A stretch of DNA of 64,000 bases from NCBI GenBank assembly GCA_021815405.1, contig JAKAGV010000004.1, forward strand, positions 124,001-188,000, given 5' to 3'. The notes below the pieces were generated by a model. That model had not been told where the DNA came from. It saw only the letters and a program-made list of their open reading frames with translations, and made no database searches. This stretch comes from Bacteroidota bacterium. GTDB lineage: Bacteria; Bacteroidota; Ignavibacteria; Ignavibacteriales; Ignavibacteriaceae. Each line of letters opens with the position of its first letter. Position 1 is the stretch's first letter. The translations under genes were made by a program, and so were the position numbers. Shown piece by piece: positions 1 through 8,682 of the stretch.

Positions 1-1230
1 GACATTCCCTTTGCTAAACCAATTTATAATCTGTTGATAAATGTTATTTTCGTGATTTTTCTTTGATTTTTCAGGTGACGGGAAGTAATCCTGAAAGAGT
101 GTTTTAACCGCTTTGCCGATTAGGATATATGCTACTTTTGATGGACCTTCTTGCTCACCTTCATAAACCAATTCTATCTTGCCGGTAATTGAAGGAACTA
201 TTCCATAAATATCTGCAATTCTAAGATTGGTTTCTTTCTCATTATTAATAATCATCCTTCGTTCGGCAGTGCTTACTAAGTTTTCATAGGCTGAAATAGT
301 GAGGCGGGCAGAGACGCCGCTTTTAGCATCAATATATTCACTTTGTCTTGCTTCAAATGCAATTTGTTCAATTAAATTTTCGAGAAGTTCATGACGAATT
401 ATTGAGTTGCATTGTTCTTTTGTTAGATTTGATTCCTGCCTTGTAATTTCTCGAGATATTTCAACTGACTTAGGATAGTGAGTTAAAATTTGACTGCCAA
501 TTCTATCCTTTAGCGGAGTAACGATAGATCCTCTATTTGTATAATCTTCCGGGTTTGCTGTAAAGACAAATTGAATATCAAGTGGAAGTCTGATTTTAAA
601 ACCGCGAATTTGAATATCGTTTTCCTGGAGTATATTGAAAAGGGCAACCTGAATTCTAGCTTGAAGATCCGGAAGCTCATTAATTACAAATATTGATCTA
701 TGCGATCGTGGAATTAATCCGAAGTGAATCACTCTTTCATCAGAGTAGGGAAGTTTAAGAGTAGCTGCTTTAATAGGATCAACGTCACCGATCAAATCTG
801 CAACGGAAACGTCCGGTGTGGCTAGTTTCTCAGTATATCTTTCAGTGCGATGAATCCATGTTATGCTTGCTTCATCTCCTTGTTCAGCTATTAAATCTTT
901 GGCTGATTTTGAAAGCGGAGCAAGAGGATCATCATTTAATTCAGAACCAGCAACTACCGGAATAAATTCGTCGAGAAGATTTATTAGCATTCTAGCAATC
1001 TTTGTTTTTGCCTGTCCTCGTAATCCTAATAAGATTATGTTGTGCCGAGATAAGATTGCTGTTTGAATGTCTGGAATTACAGTATCTTGGTAACCAAGAA
1101 TTCCTTCAAATGGATTATGACTATTTCTTAAAGTATGAATAAGGTTTTTTCTTAATTCATCCTTAATACTAAGAGGTTTATATCCGCTTCTCTTTAATTC
1201 GCCTAATGTTGTTATTGAAGTAACTTTCAT
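1..1230 (-). CDS. MoxR/magnesium-chelatase-like AAA+ ATPase (3' end cut off)
   Basis: This reading frame starts at ATG 1230 behind an AGGAGAA ribosome site and stays open to base 1, giving 410 codons before the window ends. The product has an AAA+ core: a Walker A-like GLRGQAKTK near residue 65 and a Walker B-like region IFVINELPDLQAR, followed by the AAA+ fold with EDYTNRGS and LKDRIG segments typical of chelatase/MoxR ATPases. Such ATPases couple ATP hydrolysis to a VWA-domain partner, and a VWA protein is encoded immediately upstream on the same strand (gap 37 bases). The two are probably one operon. The client process cannot be told from the sequence. The C-terminus lies outside the window. 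Confidence 0.85.
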   Translation of the reverse strand, partial: MKVTSITTLGELKRSGYKPLSIKDELRKNLIHTLRNSHNPFEGILGYQDTVIPDIQTAILSRHNIILLGLRGQAKTKIARMLINLLDEFIPVVAGSELNDDPLAPLSKSAKDLIAEQGDEASITWIHRTERYTEKLATPDVSVADLIGDVDPIKAATLKLPYSDERVIHFGLIPRSHRSIFVINELPDLQARIQVALFNILQENDIQIRGFKIRLPLDIQFVFTANPEDYTNRGSIVTPLKDRIGSQILTHYPKSVEISREITRQESNLTKEQCNSIIRHELLENLIEQIAFEARQSEYIDAKSGVSARLTISAYENLVSTAERRMIINNEKETNLRIADIYGIVPSITGKIELVYEGEQEGPSKVAYILIGKAVKTLFQDYFPSPEKSKKNHENNIYQQIINWFSKGNV

Positions 1231-1267
1231 TTTCTTAAAATTCTCCTAGAAAAAATTCGAAATTTAT

Positions 1268-2365
1268 TTATCGGACTCTTTTCCTTCTGTTCCTGAGGTA
1301 GTCTTCAAAAATATAATCCCCTAATCCGCTTAAGCTGCTGTAAAAAGCGCGACCATTATTTATTTTGGTGAATTCACGTACGAATTGTTGGAGATACGGA
1401 TCGCGCGCAATCATAAAAGTTGTTATAGGAATGTTCAGTTTACGGCATTTAGCAGCTTGGTCAAGTGTCTTATTAACAATTTTTCTATCAAGACCAAAAC
1501 TGTTCTTATAATATTTAGCACCTTCTTTTAGGCATGTTGGCTTGCCATCGGTTACCATAAATATTTGCTTGTTGCTTGTTTTCCTTCTCCTAAGAATATC
1601 CATCGCAAGTTGTAAACCGGATACCGTGTTTGTGTGGTAGGGTCCAACTTGCAAGTAGGGAAGGTCTTTTATTTCAATCGGCCATGCATCGTTGCCAAAA
1701 ACAATTATATCCAAAGTATCTTTCGGATATTTTGTGGTTATTAATTCCGATAGAGCCATAGCGACTTTTTTTGCCGGTGTAATTCTATCTTCGCCATAAA
1801 GAATCATAGAATGTGAAATGTCAATCATTAAAACAGTTGAAGTAAGAGCTTTGAAATCCCGTTCTTCTACTTCAAGATCATCTTCGGTAAGCTTAAAATC
1901 ATCAATTCCATGATTAATCTGTGCATTACGAATAGAATCTGTAGCATCTATCTGATCAAGTGAATCGCCGAAATAATATTCTCTTCGATCTGATGTAGAT
2001 TCATCGCCAAATCCAGTATGTGGGGTCATGTGATTTCCTCTCGTAGATTTTTTCAGCTTGCCGAAAATTTCATCAAGAGACTGACGTCGAATTGTTTGCT
2101 CACTCTTTGGAGTCAATATGTAATTAACTCCGTTTTCATTTTCTTCAATATAATTTTTGTCTTTAAGATCCTGAATGAAATCACCCATGCCATATTTATC
2201 GTTAGTCAAGCCGTACTTCTTATCAAGTTGATTCATCCAATTAATAGCTTCTGAAACATCACCTGAAGTTATTGTAAGAAGCTGCATAAAAATTTTCAGC
2301 AGATTATTAAACCCGCCGTTCATTTTTAATTGAGGTACATATTCCGTGAATCTAATTCCGAGCAT
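1268..2365 (-). CDS. VWA-domain protein, partner of the MoxR-type ATPase
   Basis: This 365-residue soluble protein has a von Willebrand A domain in its C-terminal half. The MIDAS metal site is visible as D182-I-S-H-S186, with the later TDG of MVTDGKPT as the third metal loop. The N-terminal ~170 residues are charged and helical, with no signal peptide or membrane segment, so the protein is probably cytoplasmic. It is first in the operon with the AAA+ ATPase that follows. In known MoxR–VWA and chelatase pairs the VWA protein bridges ATPase and substrate; the substrate here is unknown. Confidence 0.85.
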   Translation of the reverse strand: MLGIRFTEYVPQLKMNGGFNNLLKIFMQLLTITSGDVSEAINWMNQLDKKYGLTNDKYGMGDFIQDLKDKNYIEENENGVNYILTPKSEQTIRRQSLDEIFGKLKKSTRGNHMTPHTGFGDESTSDRREYYFGDSLDQIDATDSIRNAQINHGIDDFKLTEDDLEVEERDFKALTSTVLMIDISHSMILYGEDRITPAKKVAMALSELITTKYPKDTLDIIVFGNDAWPIEIKDLPYLQVGPYHTNTVSGLQLAMDILRRRKTSNKQIFMVTDGKPTCLKEGAKYYKNSFGLDRKIVNKTLDQAAKCRKLNIPITTFMIARDPYLQQFVREFTKINNGRAFYSSLSGLGDYIFEDYLRNRRKRVR

Positions 2366-2560
2366 TACTCATTCTCAAAATATTTTTCTTTCAAAATTAA
2401 AACCACACTTAAGTAAATCAATGAATAAATTATAACCGTGTGCTTTATAATTATCTAATTTAGTAACACTTTAATATAATTGAAGTAATTTAAATTTCAT
2501 TCTACACACTGTGTTACTTATCAATTAAAAAAGTTGTGAGTAATCTATATCATGGATGGA

Positions 2561-4036
2561 CTATTCTGATTCCATCTTCTCTATCATTTTTTGAGCATAA
2601 TTATTTTTGGGGTTTTTTGTAAGCGCACGATAATAAGATTGAATTGCTTTCCCTTTATTTCCATCGTGATAATAAGAATCTCCTAAACCTAAGTAAGCCG
2701 AAATGTCATTAGGATATTCACTCGAAAAAAAATCGAACCATCTGATTGCATCATAATTTCGCTTGATGGAAAGAAGATCATATCCAAAACGATTGAATTC
2801 TTCAGGAGAAGTGTCAACCCATTTTGAAGAATCATTTCGGATTAATTTACATTCTGAAATTGCAGAATCGAGATTCTTCTGCAACATAACATTCATCATT
2901 TCGTCTGATAAAGGCTTTAATGGAATAGGATTTCCCTTTTCAAAATATATTGATGCCAAATCTAAGGCAGGACTTCCTAAATTTCTATCATCAGTGTTTA
3001 TTAAGTCAACAACAGCAGTTGAATCTTTAGGATAAATTGCAAGAAGCGAAACGAAGCCGGTACCAAAACCGTAATGTCCAAAATATTTGTTGTCATACGA
3101 ATCTTTTTTTATTTCAAATCCTAATCCGCTTTCTATTACCTGACCATTTGACAAGTGAGTTTGAATAAGCATTGTATCTAAGGTAGAATGCTTTATTAGT
3201 TTACCATTTAACAGTGCATTGGCAAACTTCAAAATATCTTCTGATGTTGAAACTAATCCGCCTCCGGCAAACTTAATGCTTAAATCAGCCATGGGCGCGT
3301 TTTGAATTTGGTGATATTTATTTTTAGCATAGCCATAGGCTTTATTTGGAATAATTTCTCTCTGATATTCTGCATAGGTAGAATTCATTCTGGTTGGTTC
3401 AAAAATATTTTTATTAAGATAATCTATAAACTTCATACCGCTTATATCTTCAATTATAGCTGCTAAAAGATTATATCCCAAGGTTGTGTAGAGATACTTT
3501 GTACCTGGTTTATAAATTAATGGATCATTACTAATTACGCCGACAGCATCTTTAGTTGTGGGATAAAAAGTAGTGCTATTAAATTCACCTGGCTTATAGT
3601 TTCTAAGACCTGCAGTATGCTGGAGTACTTGTCTTACAGTAAATCTATACTTCTTTTTAGGAAAATATGGAATATATTTTAATGCATCAGCATCGAGGTT
3701 TATTTTTCCTTTTTCCCAAAGTTGCATAACGGCAACTGCGGTAATTACTTTTGAAATAGAAGCTATCCGATATATAGTTTGAGGTGCAGCAGGAACATGA
3801 TGACTTAAATCAGCATAACCTTTTGCATTAAGCCAGACTATTTTACCTTTATGAAGAATACCGGCTGATATTGAAGCAACATTTTTATTAACCTGGTATT
3901 CAGTTATATATTGATCAAGTTTTTGAATTTTATTTTGTGATTGGCAAAACAAGATTATCGGGAAGAAGATCGTTAGAACAGTAATAATTAAAAATATTTT
4001 TAACGTTCTTTGTTTGATAAAGTGTCTAAATTTCAT
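2561..4036 (-). CDS. Membrane-anchored serine beta-lactamase-like hydrolase with C-terminal TPR
   Basis: This is a beta-lactamase-related (class C/esterase-type) serine hydrolase. It has an N-terminal hydrophobic anchor, the nucleophile motif SISK (S93–K96 counted from the chosen start), a Y-x-N motif (GYN of TLGYNLL) and an HYGFGTG box standing in for the KTG motif. The last ~70 residues look like TPR helices (YLGLGDSYYHDGNKGKAIQSYYRAL). A longer frame could begin at TTG 4066, but that codon lies inside the clpP terminator hairpin, so ATG 4036 is preferred. Members of this family include peptidases, esterases and lactamases; sequence alone does not say which. The protein is probably exported and tethered to the inner membrane. 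Confidence 0.8.
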   Translation of the reverse strand: MKFRHFIKQRTLKIFLIITVLTIFFPIILFCQSQNKIQKLDQYITEYQVNKNVASISAGILHKGKIVWLNAKGYADLSHHVPAAPQTIYRIASISKVITAVAVMQLWEKGKINLDADALKYIPYFPKKKYRFTVRQVLQHTAGLRNYKPGEFNSTTFYPTTKDAVGVISNDPLIYKPGTKYLYTTLGYNLLAAIIEDISGMKFIDYLNKNIFEPTRMNSTYAEYQREIIPNKAYGYAKNKYHQIQNAPMADLSIKFAGGGLVSTSEDILKFANALLNGKLIKHSTLDTMLIQTHLSNGQVIESGLGFEIKKDSYDNKYFGHYGFGTGFVSLLAIYPKDSTAVVDLINTDDRNLGSPALDLASIYFEKGNPIPLKPLSDEMMNVMLQKNLDSAISECKLIRNDSSKWVDTSPEEFNRFGYDLLSIKRNYDAIRWFDFFSSEYPNDISAYLGLGDSYYHDGNKGKAIQSYYRALTKNPKNNYAQKMIEKMESE

Positions 4037-4051
4037 TTTAAAATTAAAAAG

Positions 4052-4071
4052 GGATTGATGTCTCAATCCCT
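4052..4071 (-). terminator. Rho-independent terminator after clpP
   Basis: An 8-bp perfect stem (GGGATTGA / TCAATCCC) with a 4-base loop is followed on the minus strand by TTTTT. It lies 13 bases past the clpP stop and closes the tRNA-Leu–tig–clpP unit. Confidence 0.8.
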
Positions 4072-4083
4072 AAAAATAATTTT

Positions 4084-4710
4084 TTATTTCTTTGGTGCTG
4101 TTATTCTTTTTTCAAGGATGTTATCTATAAGCTTATATTCCTTCGCTTCTTCGGCAGAAAGGAAATAATCTCTATCGCAGTCCTTGTAAATTTGCTCAAG
4201 AGGTTTGCCGGTATGATCAGCTAATATTTTATAAAGAATATCTCTTGTCTTTATCATTTCTTTGGCGTGGATTTCAATATCCGTTGTTTGTCCTTGCAAG
4301 CCGCCAACCCAAGGCTGATGAATCATAATTCTTGAGTTCGGCAGGGAAGTGCGTTTTCCTGCAGCGCCTCCCGCAAGAAGAATTGCAGCCATACTGGCAG
4401 CCATACCAACGCAGATTGTGGAGACATCAGGTTTGATGTATTTCATCGTATCATAGATTGCTAAACCTGCCGATACACTTCCACCAGGTGAGTTAATATA
4501 TAAGTTGATATCTTTTTCTGAATCTTCAGCTTCCAGGAAGATCAATTGTGCAATTGTTAAGCTTGCAATATGATCGTCGATAGGTGTGCCGATGAAAATA
4601 ATTCTTTCACGAAGCAGTCTGGAATAAATATCCATGCCCCTTTCACCGCGTCCGGTTTGTTCAATTACATAAGGAACTAACTGGTTATATATTTCCGGGT
4701 AGTTATTCAT
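4084..4710 (-). CDS. clpP: ATP-dependent Clp protease proteolytic subunit
   Basis: This 208-residue ClpP has the full catalytic triad: S106 in GMAASMAA, H131 in MIHQP and D181 in [11 protein letters not shown]. It forms the barrel peptidase that degrades proteins fed by a Clp ATPase in the cytoplasm. The start overlaps the tig stop by four bases (ATGA), so the two are translationally coupled. A terminator follows directly, and no clpX or clpA is next to it, unlike the common tig–clpP–clpX order. Length and residues are ordinary for the family. Confidence 0.97.
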   Translation of the reverse strand: MNNYPEIYNQLVPYVIEQTGRGERGMDIYSRLLRERIIFIGTPIDDHIASLTIAQLIFLEAEDSEKDINLYINSPGGSVSAGLAIYDTMKYIKPDVSTICVGMAASMAAILLAGGAAGKRTSLPNSRIMIHQPWVGGLQGQTTDIEIHAKEMIKTRDILYKILADHTGKPLEQIYKDCDRDYFLSAEEAKEYKLIDNILEKRITAPKK

Positions 4711-6026
4711 TTTGTTTCCTCCGGTTCTTTTTGTAAATATTTTTCTGGTTCTACTTTTTTGATAATGCTCTTTTTTCTTAGGAGATCGAAAAGTTTTTTA
4801 TCCAGCAACTTACTTCCAGCGTTTGAGGATTTATAATAATTCATTAATTTATCTACTGAAATGCCGGTGCTTTCCGCATCTTTCTTTGCAAGTTCATTTA
4901 ATTCTTCATCACTTATTTCAAGATTTTCTTTTTTAATTATCGATTCTTTTATAAACATCCACTTTGCTTCAAATTCAGCATAAACCCGTAATTGCTTTGC
5001 CGCTTCATTTTTGTCAAACTTTTTATAACCACGTTGTTTTTCTGCTTCTTCTTCTTTCTTGACCAATTCTTCAACATACATGTTTACTATTGATGCAGGT
5101 GGATTAAAATCATTGTTCTTCACAATTAAGCTTATTAATCGATTATCAATCATTTCCTCGATTCTTTGATCATAGGTGCTTTGAATATCATTCCTAACGC
5201 CTTCACGAAATTCTTCTACTGAAGTTACTTTATCCTTCGTAACTTTTTTTACGAACTCTTCATTTAACTCAGGTAAGTTAATTTTTTTAATTTCTTTTAT
5301 CAATGTTATAAAATAAAAAGTATCTTCAACCTTTTTCTCTTCTCCTTTATCATCTTTCTCAGTTCTTTCAAATTTATGTGAGTAAGAAAAAGTTTCACCT
5401 ACTTTTTTACCTTTCGCATTTTGTAAAATGGTAGGTTCGATTCCAATAGTCGTCAAATCCAACTGTAAATTTTGCGATTTAACTCCTTCAATCGGTTCCT
5501 CTGATTCATTTACTCTAGTTAATTCAACATCAAGAATATAATTTTTATCATCCCCAACAATCTCAGCAGGTTCATTAGTACTATTTGCTTTCAAGACATA
5601 ATTTATTTCAGATTCAACATCTTCATCTTTTACTTTTAAGTCCGGAATTTCAATTTCCAAACCTGAATAATCCTTTACATCTAATTTAGGCATAACTTCA
5701 TATTTAATTTTGAAATAGAAGTCTTCACCAGGTTTGTACTTAATATCTAGAATTACCGGTGTGCCAATCGGATGTAAATGTTTTTCTTTAGAAATATCAT
5801 TGAAGCGGTTGGCGGCTACCGTTTCAGAAGCTTCATATTCAAGAGAATCGCCGTACATCTTTTTTAATAATTGGATGGGAGCTTTTCCTTTGCGGAAGCC
5901 AGGAAGTTGAATATTCTTAGTTTGTTTCTTTACTTCATTTTCGATATTAGATTTTATCTCGTCATAGGCATAAGTAACTTCAAGTTCTTTTTCAGAGACA
6001 GAAAGATCATTTATTTTATATTCCAA
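4707..6026 (-). CDS. tig: Trigger factor, ribosome-associated chaperone
   Basis: The 439-residue protein carries the trigger factor ribosome-docking segment near residue 45 ([10 protein letters not shown], a version of the GFRxGKxP signature). A central region in the position of the PPIase domain and a charged helical C-terminal chaperone domain follow. It binds nascent chains at the ribosome exit tunnel. It begins 27 bases after the tRNA-Leu gene on the same strand and overlaps clpP at its 3' end, so the three are probably cotranscribed. The middle domain is divergent from E. coli, as is usual in this phylum. Confidence 0.95.
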   Translation of the reverse strand: MEYKINDLSVSEKELEVTYAYDEIKSNIENEVKKQTKNIQLPGFRKGKAPIQLLKKMYGDSLEYEASETVAANRFNDISKEKHLHPIGTPVILDIKYKPGEDFYFKIKYEVMPKLDVKDYSGLEIEIPDLKVKDEDVESEINYVLKANSTNEPAEIVGDDKNYILDVELTRVNESEEPIEGVKSQNLQLDLTTIGIEPTILQNAKGKKVGETFSYSHKFERTEKDDKGEEKKVEDTFYFITLIKEIKKINLPELNEEFVKKVTKDKVTSVEEFREGVRNDIQSTYDQRIEEMIDNRLISLIVKNNDFNPPASIVNMYVEELVKKEEEAEKQRGYKKFDKNEAAKQLRVYAEFEAKWMFIKESIIKKENLEISDEELNELAKKDAESTGISVDKLMNYYKSSNAGSKLLDKKLFDLLRKKSIIKKVEPEKYLQKEPEETK

Positions 6027-6053
6027 ATTAACCTCAAATTCTTTTAGTTGAAG

Positions 6054-6137
6054 TGCGAGAACGGGGACTCGAACCCCGACACCGGTTAGGTACTAGATCC
6101 TAAGTCTAGCGCGTCTACCAAATTCCGCCATTCTCGC
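6054..6137 (-). tRNA. tRNA-Leu (anticodon TAG)
   Basis: The minus strand folds as a class II tRNA. The acceptor stem is GCGAGAA / TTCTCGC with discriminator A, the anticodon loop CTTAGGA (anticodon TAG) closes on a CTAGA/TCTAG stem, there is a long variable arm, and the T-loop is GGTTCGAGTCC. CCA is not encoded. It sits directly upstream of tig. Confidence 0.95.
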
Positions 6138-6456
6138 TCGTTTAAAATATGCTTTGCACCCTCGTAATTAGAAATATGAATTATCTTTTTCGATTTCAAA
6201 TTCCATTTAAAACAGACGCGTAAATGTCAGTTTTTAGTGCATAAGTACCGTAAATCGGAGCGTAAAATTAAAAGTTTTTTTAGTCAAAACAAAGATAAGT
6301 ACTGATAATAATTAAAAATGAATTATTGCAATTGTCTGATCTTCCCCTTTGTTCAAATTGAATTTTCTCTATTATCCTTTATACTTGAGGCTAAATGCCG
6401 GATAAAAATAGAATATCCGGCATCCAGTTTTATCTAAATCAAGCACAGATTTGCTG
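6138..6456. other. Gap between radical SAM gene and tRNA-Leu
   Basis: About 320 AT-rich bases lie between the radical SAM stop and the tRNA 5' end. Apart from the terminator hairpin at 6395–6423 I see no ORF with a ribosome site. The promoter of the tRNA-Leu–tig–clpP unit should lie here, but I could not find a convincing −35/−10 pair. Confidence 0.5.
6395..6423 (-). terminator. Hairpin terminator after the radical SAM gene
   Basis: A perfect 9-bp inverted repeat, ATGCCGGAT / ATCCGGCAT, has an 11-base AT-rich loop and lies 34 bases beyond the radical SAM stop codon. The U-tract after it is short, so termination may be imperfect. Confidence 0.55.
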
Positions 6457-7665
6457 TTAATTATGTCCGGCAAAACCTTTCGGATAACTGCGAACATTAT
6501 GACCATACTTCAGCAATTCTTCCATTCTGCATGACCAAACAAGTTTACCGTTCCATACGGTAATATCAGGGCAGCCATCGCACATATTTTGCCTGCCATC
6601 TTCAAGAAAGTCGACTGGTTGTATAATCATGACAGATTGATAATGTAAATGTTTGAAAATGTTTAATGGATTCTTTAAGAAATTTTTCGCAGTTTTTCTA
6701 ATTCTTTTATCAAATGGACTTAGAAGAAGCATGGATTTACCTTTTTTTGTAAGCTTAGGTTCAGAATAAGCAAGATATCGATCAAAAAGCATGTGGTGAC
6801 CGGCTTGAATAATCTCCATTGCTTTTTTGCCCATGTAACCGTAAACTTTCCCTTTTACTCCCAGTCTTCCGGTAAGAAGCCATTTAAATGAATCTGGTTT
6901 TTCTGAACCGTTTAAATAAGCACAAGGATCAAATTCGGGATCGACAGTCCTTAAGAGTTCAACTATTTCATCTGCCTTTATATCGGTTCGCTCTTCAACC
7001 TCTTCATTATAAACAAGCTCATCCATATCGATTTTTTGAGGACCGATATAAAAGTCCATTAGATTGTTATTAACTGCACGGTAAAGAATAAAAACCATTA
7101 CCTGTACAATGTCGATATTCTTTTCAGCCCACTTTGCCATATCAGGTACATATTTCATTGTATCTTCATAAACAGTCGAGTTAAATGCACAAGAAATATT
7201 TCCGGCGTCGGCTAGCATGCGGGCATACTTATATCTAAGCTCATTAAGTTCAATCTCATTGGCATTTTTCCAGCCGGGTCTACCTTGCTTACTGTCTATA
7301 TGAAAAGTAAATCCATAAACACCAGCTTTTTTTAATTCTGCTAAAAGTTCTTTTGTTAAAGCCAAACCGTTTGTATTAAGTATTGGTTTTAGATTTCTCT
7401 TTTTTACTTCACGAACGATTTCAACTACATCAGGGTGAGTAAGAGGATCTCCGCCTGCGATTGAAACACCATCTACCTTTCTTAATCTAGTAAAGACGTC
7501 AAGTTCTTCACGAATAACTTCAATTGATTTATGACTATTTTCATTCTGACGGTAGCAGCCGTCGCATGCTAAGTTGCATTTTGCCGTTGGCTCAAGCCAT
7601 GAGATAGAGTTGTCCGCAAGGTTCCATGGTAAACGATAATAATCGAGATGATTGAGCTTTGTCAT
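6457..7665 (-). CDS. Radical SAM protein with C-terminal cysteine cluster
   Basis: This 402-residue radical SAM enzyme has its [4Fe-4S]/SAM-binding cysteines at C30, C34 and C37 (CNLACDGC), followed by GGDPLTHP, the GGE-like SAM-contact motif. Near the C-terminus a second cysteine group (MCDGCP … SCRMEE) suggests an auxiliary cluster of SPASM type. It stands alone, divergently oriented from the phosphatase–kinase pair, with its own terminator hairpin. No peptide substrate gene or other clue to the reaction lies nearby, so the substrate is unknown. Confidence 0.85.
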   Translation of the reverse strand: MTKLNHLDYYRLPWNLADNSISWLEPTAKCNLACDGCYRQNENSHKSIEVIREELDVFTRLRKVDGVSIAGGDPLTHPDVVEIVREVKKRNLKPILNTNGLALTKELLAELKKAGVYGFTFHIDSKQGRPGWKNANEIELNELRYKYARMLADAGNISCAFNSTVYEDTMKYVPDMAKWAEKNIDIVQVMVFILYRAVNNNLMDFYIGPQKIDMDELVYNEEVEERTDIKADEIVELLRTVDPEFDPCAYLNGSEKPDSFKWLLTGRLGVKGKVYGYMGKKAMEIIQAGHHMLFDRYLAYSEPKLTKKGKSMLLLSPFDKRIRKTAKNFLKNPLNIFKHLHYQSVMIIQPVDFLEDGRQNMCDGCPDITVWNGKLVWSCRMEELLKYGHNVRSYPKGFAGHN

Positions 7666-7953
7666 GTTATTCCCTATGAATAAGTTATTTTAAATATTTC
7701 AGCAGTACATTGATTTCCGAAAAATTCCCTTGAACCCCGTGAGGAAATTTCAAGTTCATGATTAATTTAATAGGAAAATCAAAGATCCTCTTTGAAATCT
7801 TATTTTTCATGAGTTAAAAGTATAATATTCCTATTTTTATTTCAATAGGTTAAATAAAAATAAATCAAAGCTTTTAAAGAGAATTGTCTTTATTTTTACA
7901 TTTGTTCTGTTGAAATTAAATTTCAAATTGTAAAAATTTAATCTCGAGGCAAA

Positions 7954-8682
7954 ATGAAATACATACATACTTCATTATCGAAGACTGGTCAGAAAAGGTT
8001 TGATAATGAGGATGCCTGCGGTATTTATGATATTGATAATGGATTGCTTTCTATAGTGTGCGATGGGCTCGGAGGCAACAAAGCTGGAGAGGTTGCTTCT
8101 CAATTGACGTTGGAAACTATCGAACGAATCTTTCGTAAAGAGAAAAGTATCGATATCCTTGAAAGGCTTAAATTTGCTGTTATTGAAGCTAACAATATAG
8201 TACATGAAAAATCTTCCAAAGAATTTGAATTAAATGGAATGGCAACCACCGTCGAGGTGATGTTTATAAAAGAGGAAGATGTTTATTGGGCTCATGTGGG
8301 CGATTCAAGAATATATATGCTTAGAAATGGAAAGCTTAAGCAAATGACAAAAGATCATTCGCTTGTTCAAAAGCTTGTGGATGAAGGGTTTCTAACCTTA
8401 AAAGAAGCGGAGAATCATCCGAATAAAAATGTAATAATGAGAGCCCTTGGTGACGGTCCCACAATTGATATTGATTTAAGTAAACAAAAGCTTCACGCGA
8501 AAGATGATTTAAAATTTTTCATCTGTTCAGACGGAGTAAATGCTGTTGTTCAAGATAATGAGCTCCAAGAAATTCTGGGAAATAACGATTTAAATTTTAT
8601 ATCCGAAAGATTATCCGACTTAATTGAGGAAAGAGGAGCTCCAGATAATTATACTTTTATAATAATTGCAAAGTCAAAATAA
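7954..8682 (+). CDS. PP2C-family Ser/Thr protein phosphatase
   Basis: This 242-residue PPM/PP2C phosphatase shows the metal-binding and catalytic boxes in order: NEDA, the DGLGG motif near residue 36, GDSR (motif 8) and SDGV. It ends in a DNYTFIII strand, the usual bacterial Stp/PrpC layout. It should remove phosphate from Ser/Thr in a Mn/Mg-dependent way in the cytoplasm. Its stop codon abuts the start of a Ser/Thr kinase (TAAATG), so the two form an antagonistic kinase–phosphatase pair. Confidence 0.95.
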   Translation: MKYIHTSLSKTGQKRFDNEDACGIYDIDNGLLSIVCDGLGGNKAGEVASQLTLETIERIFRKEKSIDILERLKFAVIEANNIVHEKSSKEFELNGMATTVEVMFIKEEDVYWAHVGDSRIYMLRNGKLKQMTKDHSLVQKLVDEGFLTLKEAENHPNKNVIMRALGDGPTIDIDLSKQKLHAKDDLKFFICSDGVNAVVQDNELQEILGNNDLNFISERLSDLIEERGAPDNYTFIIIAKSK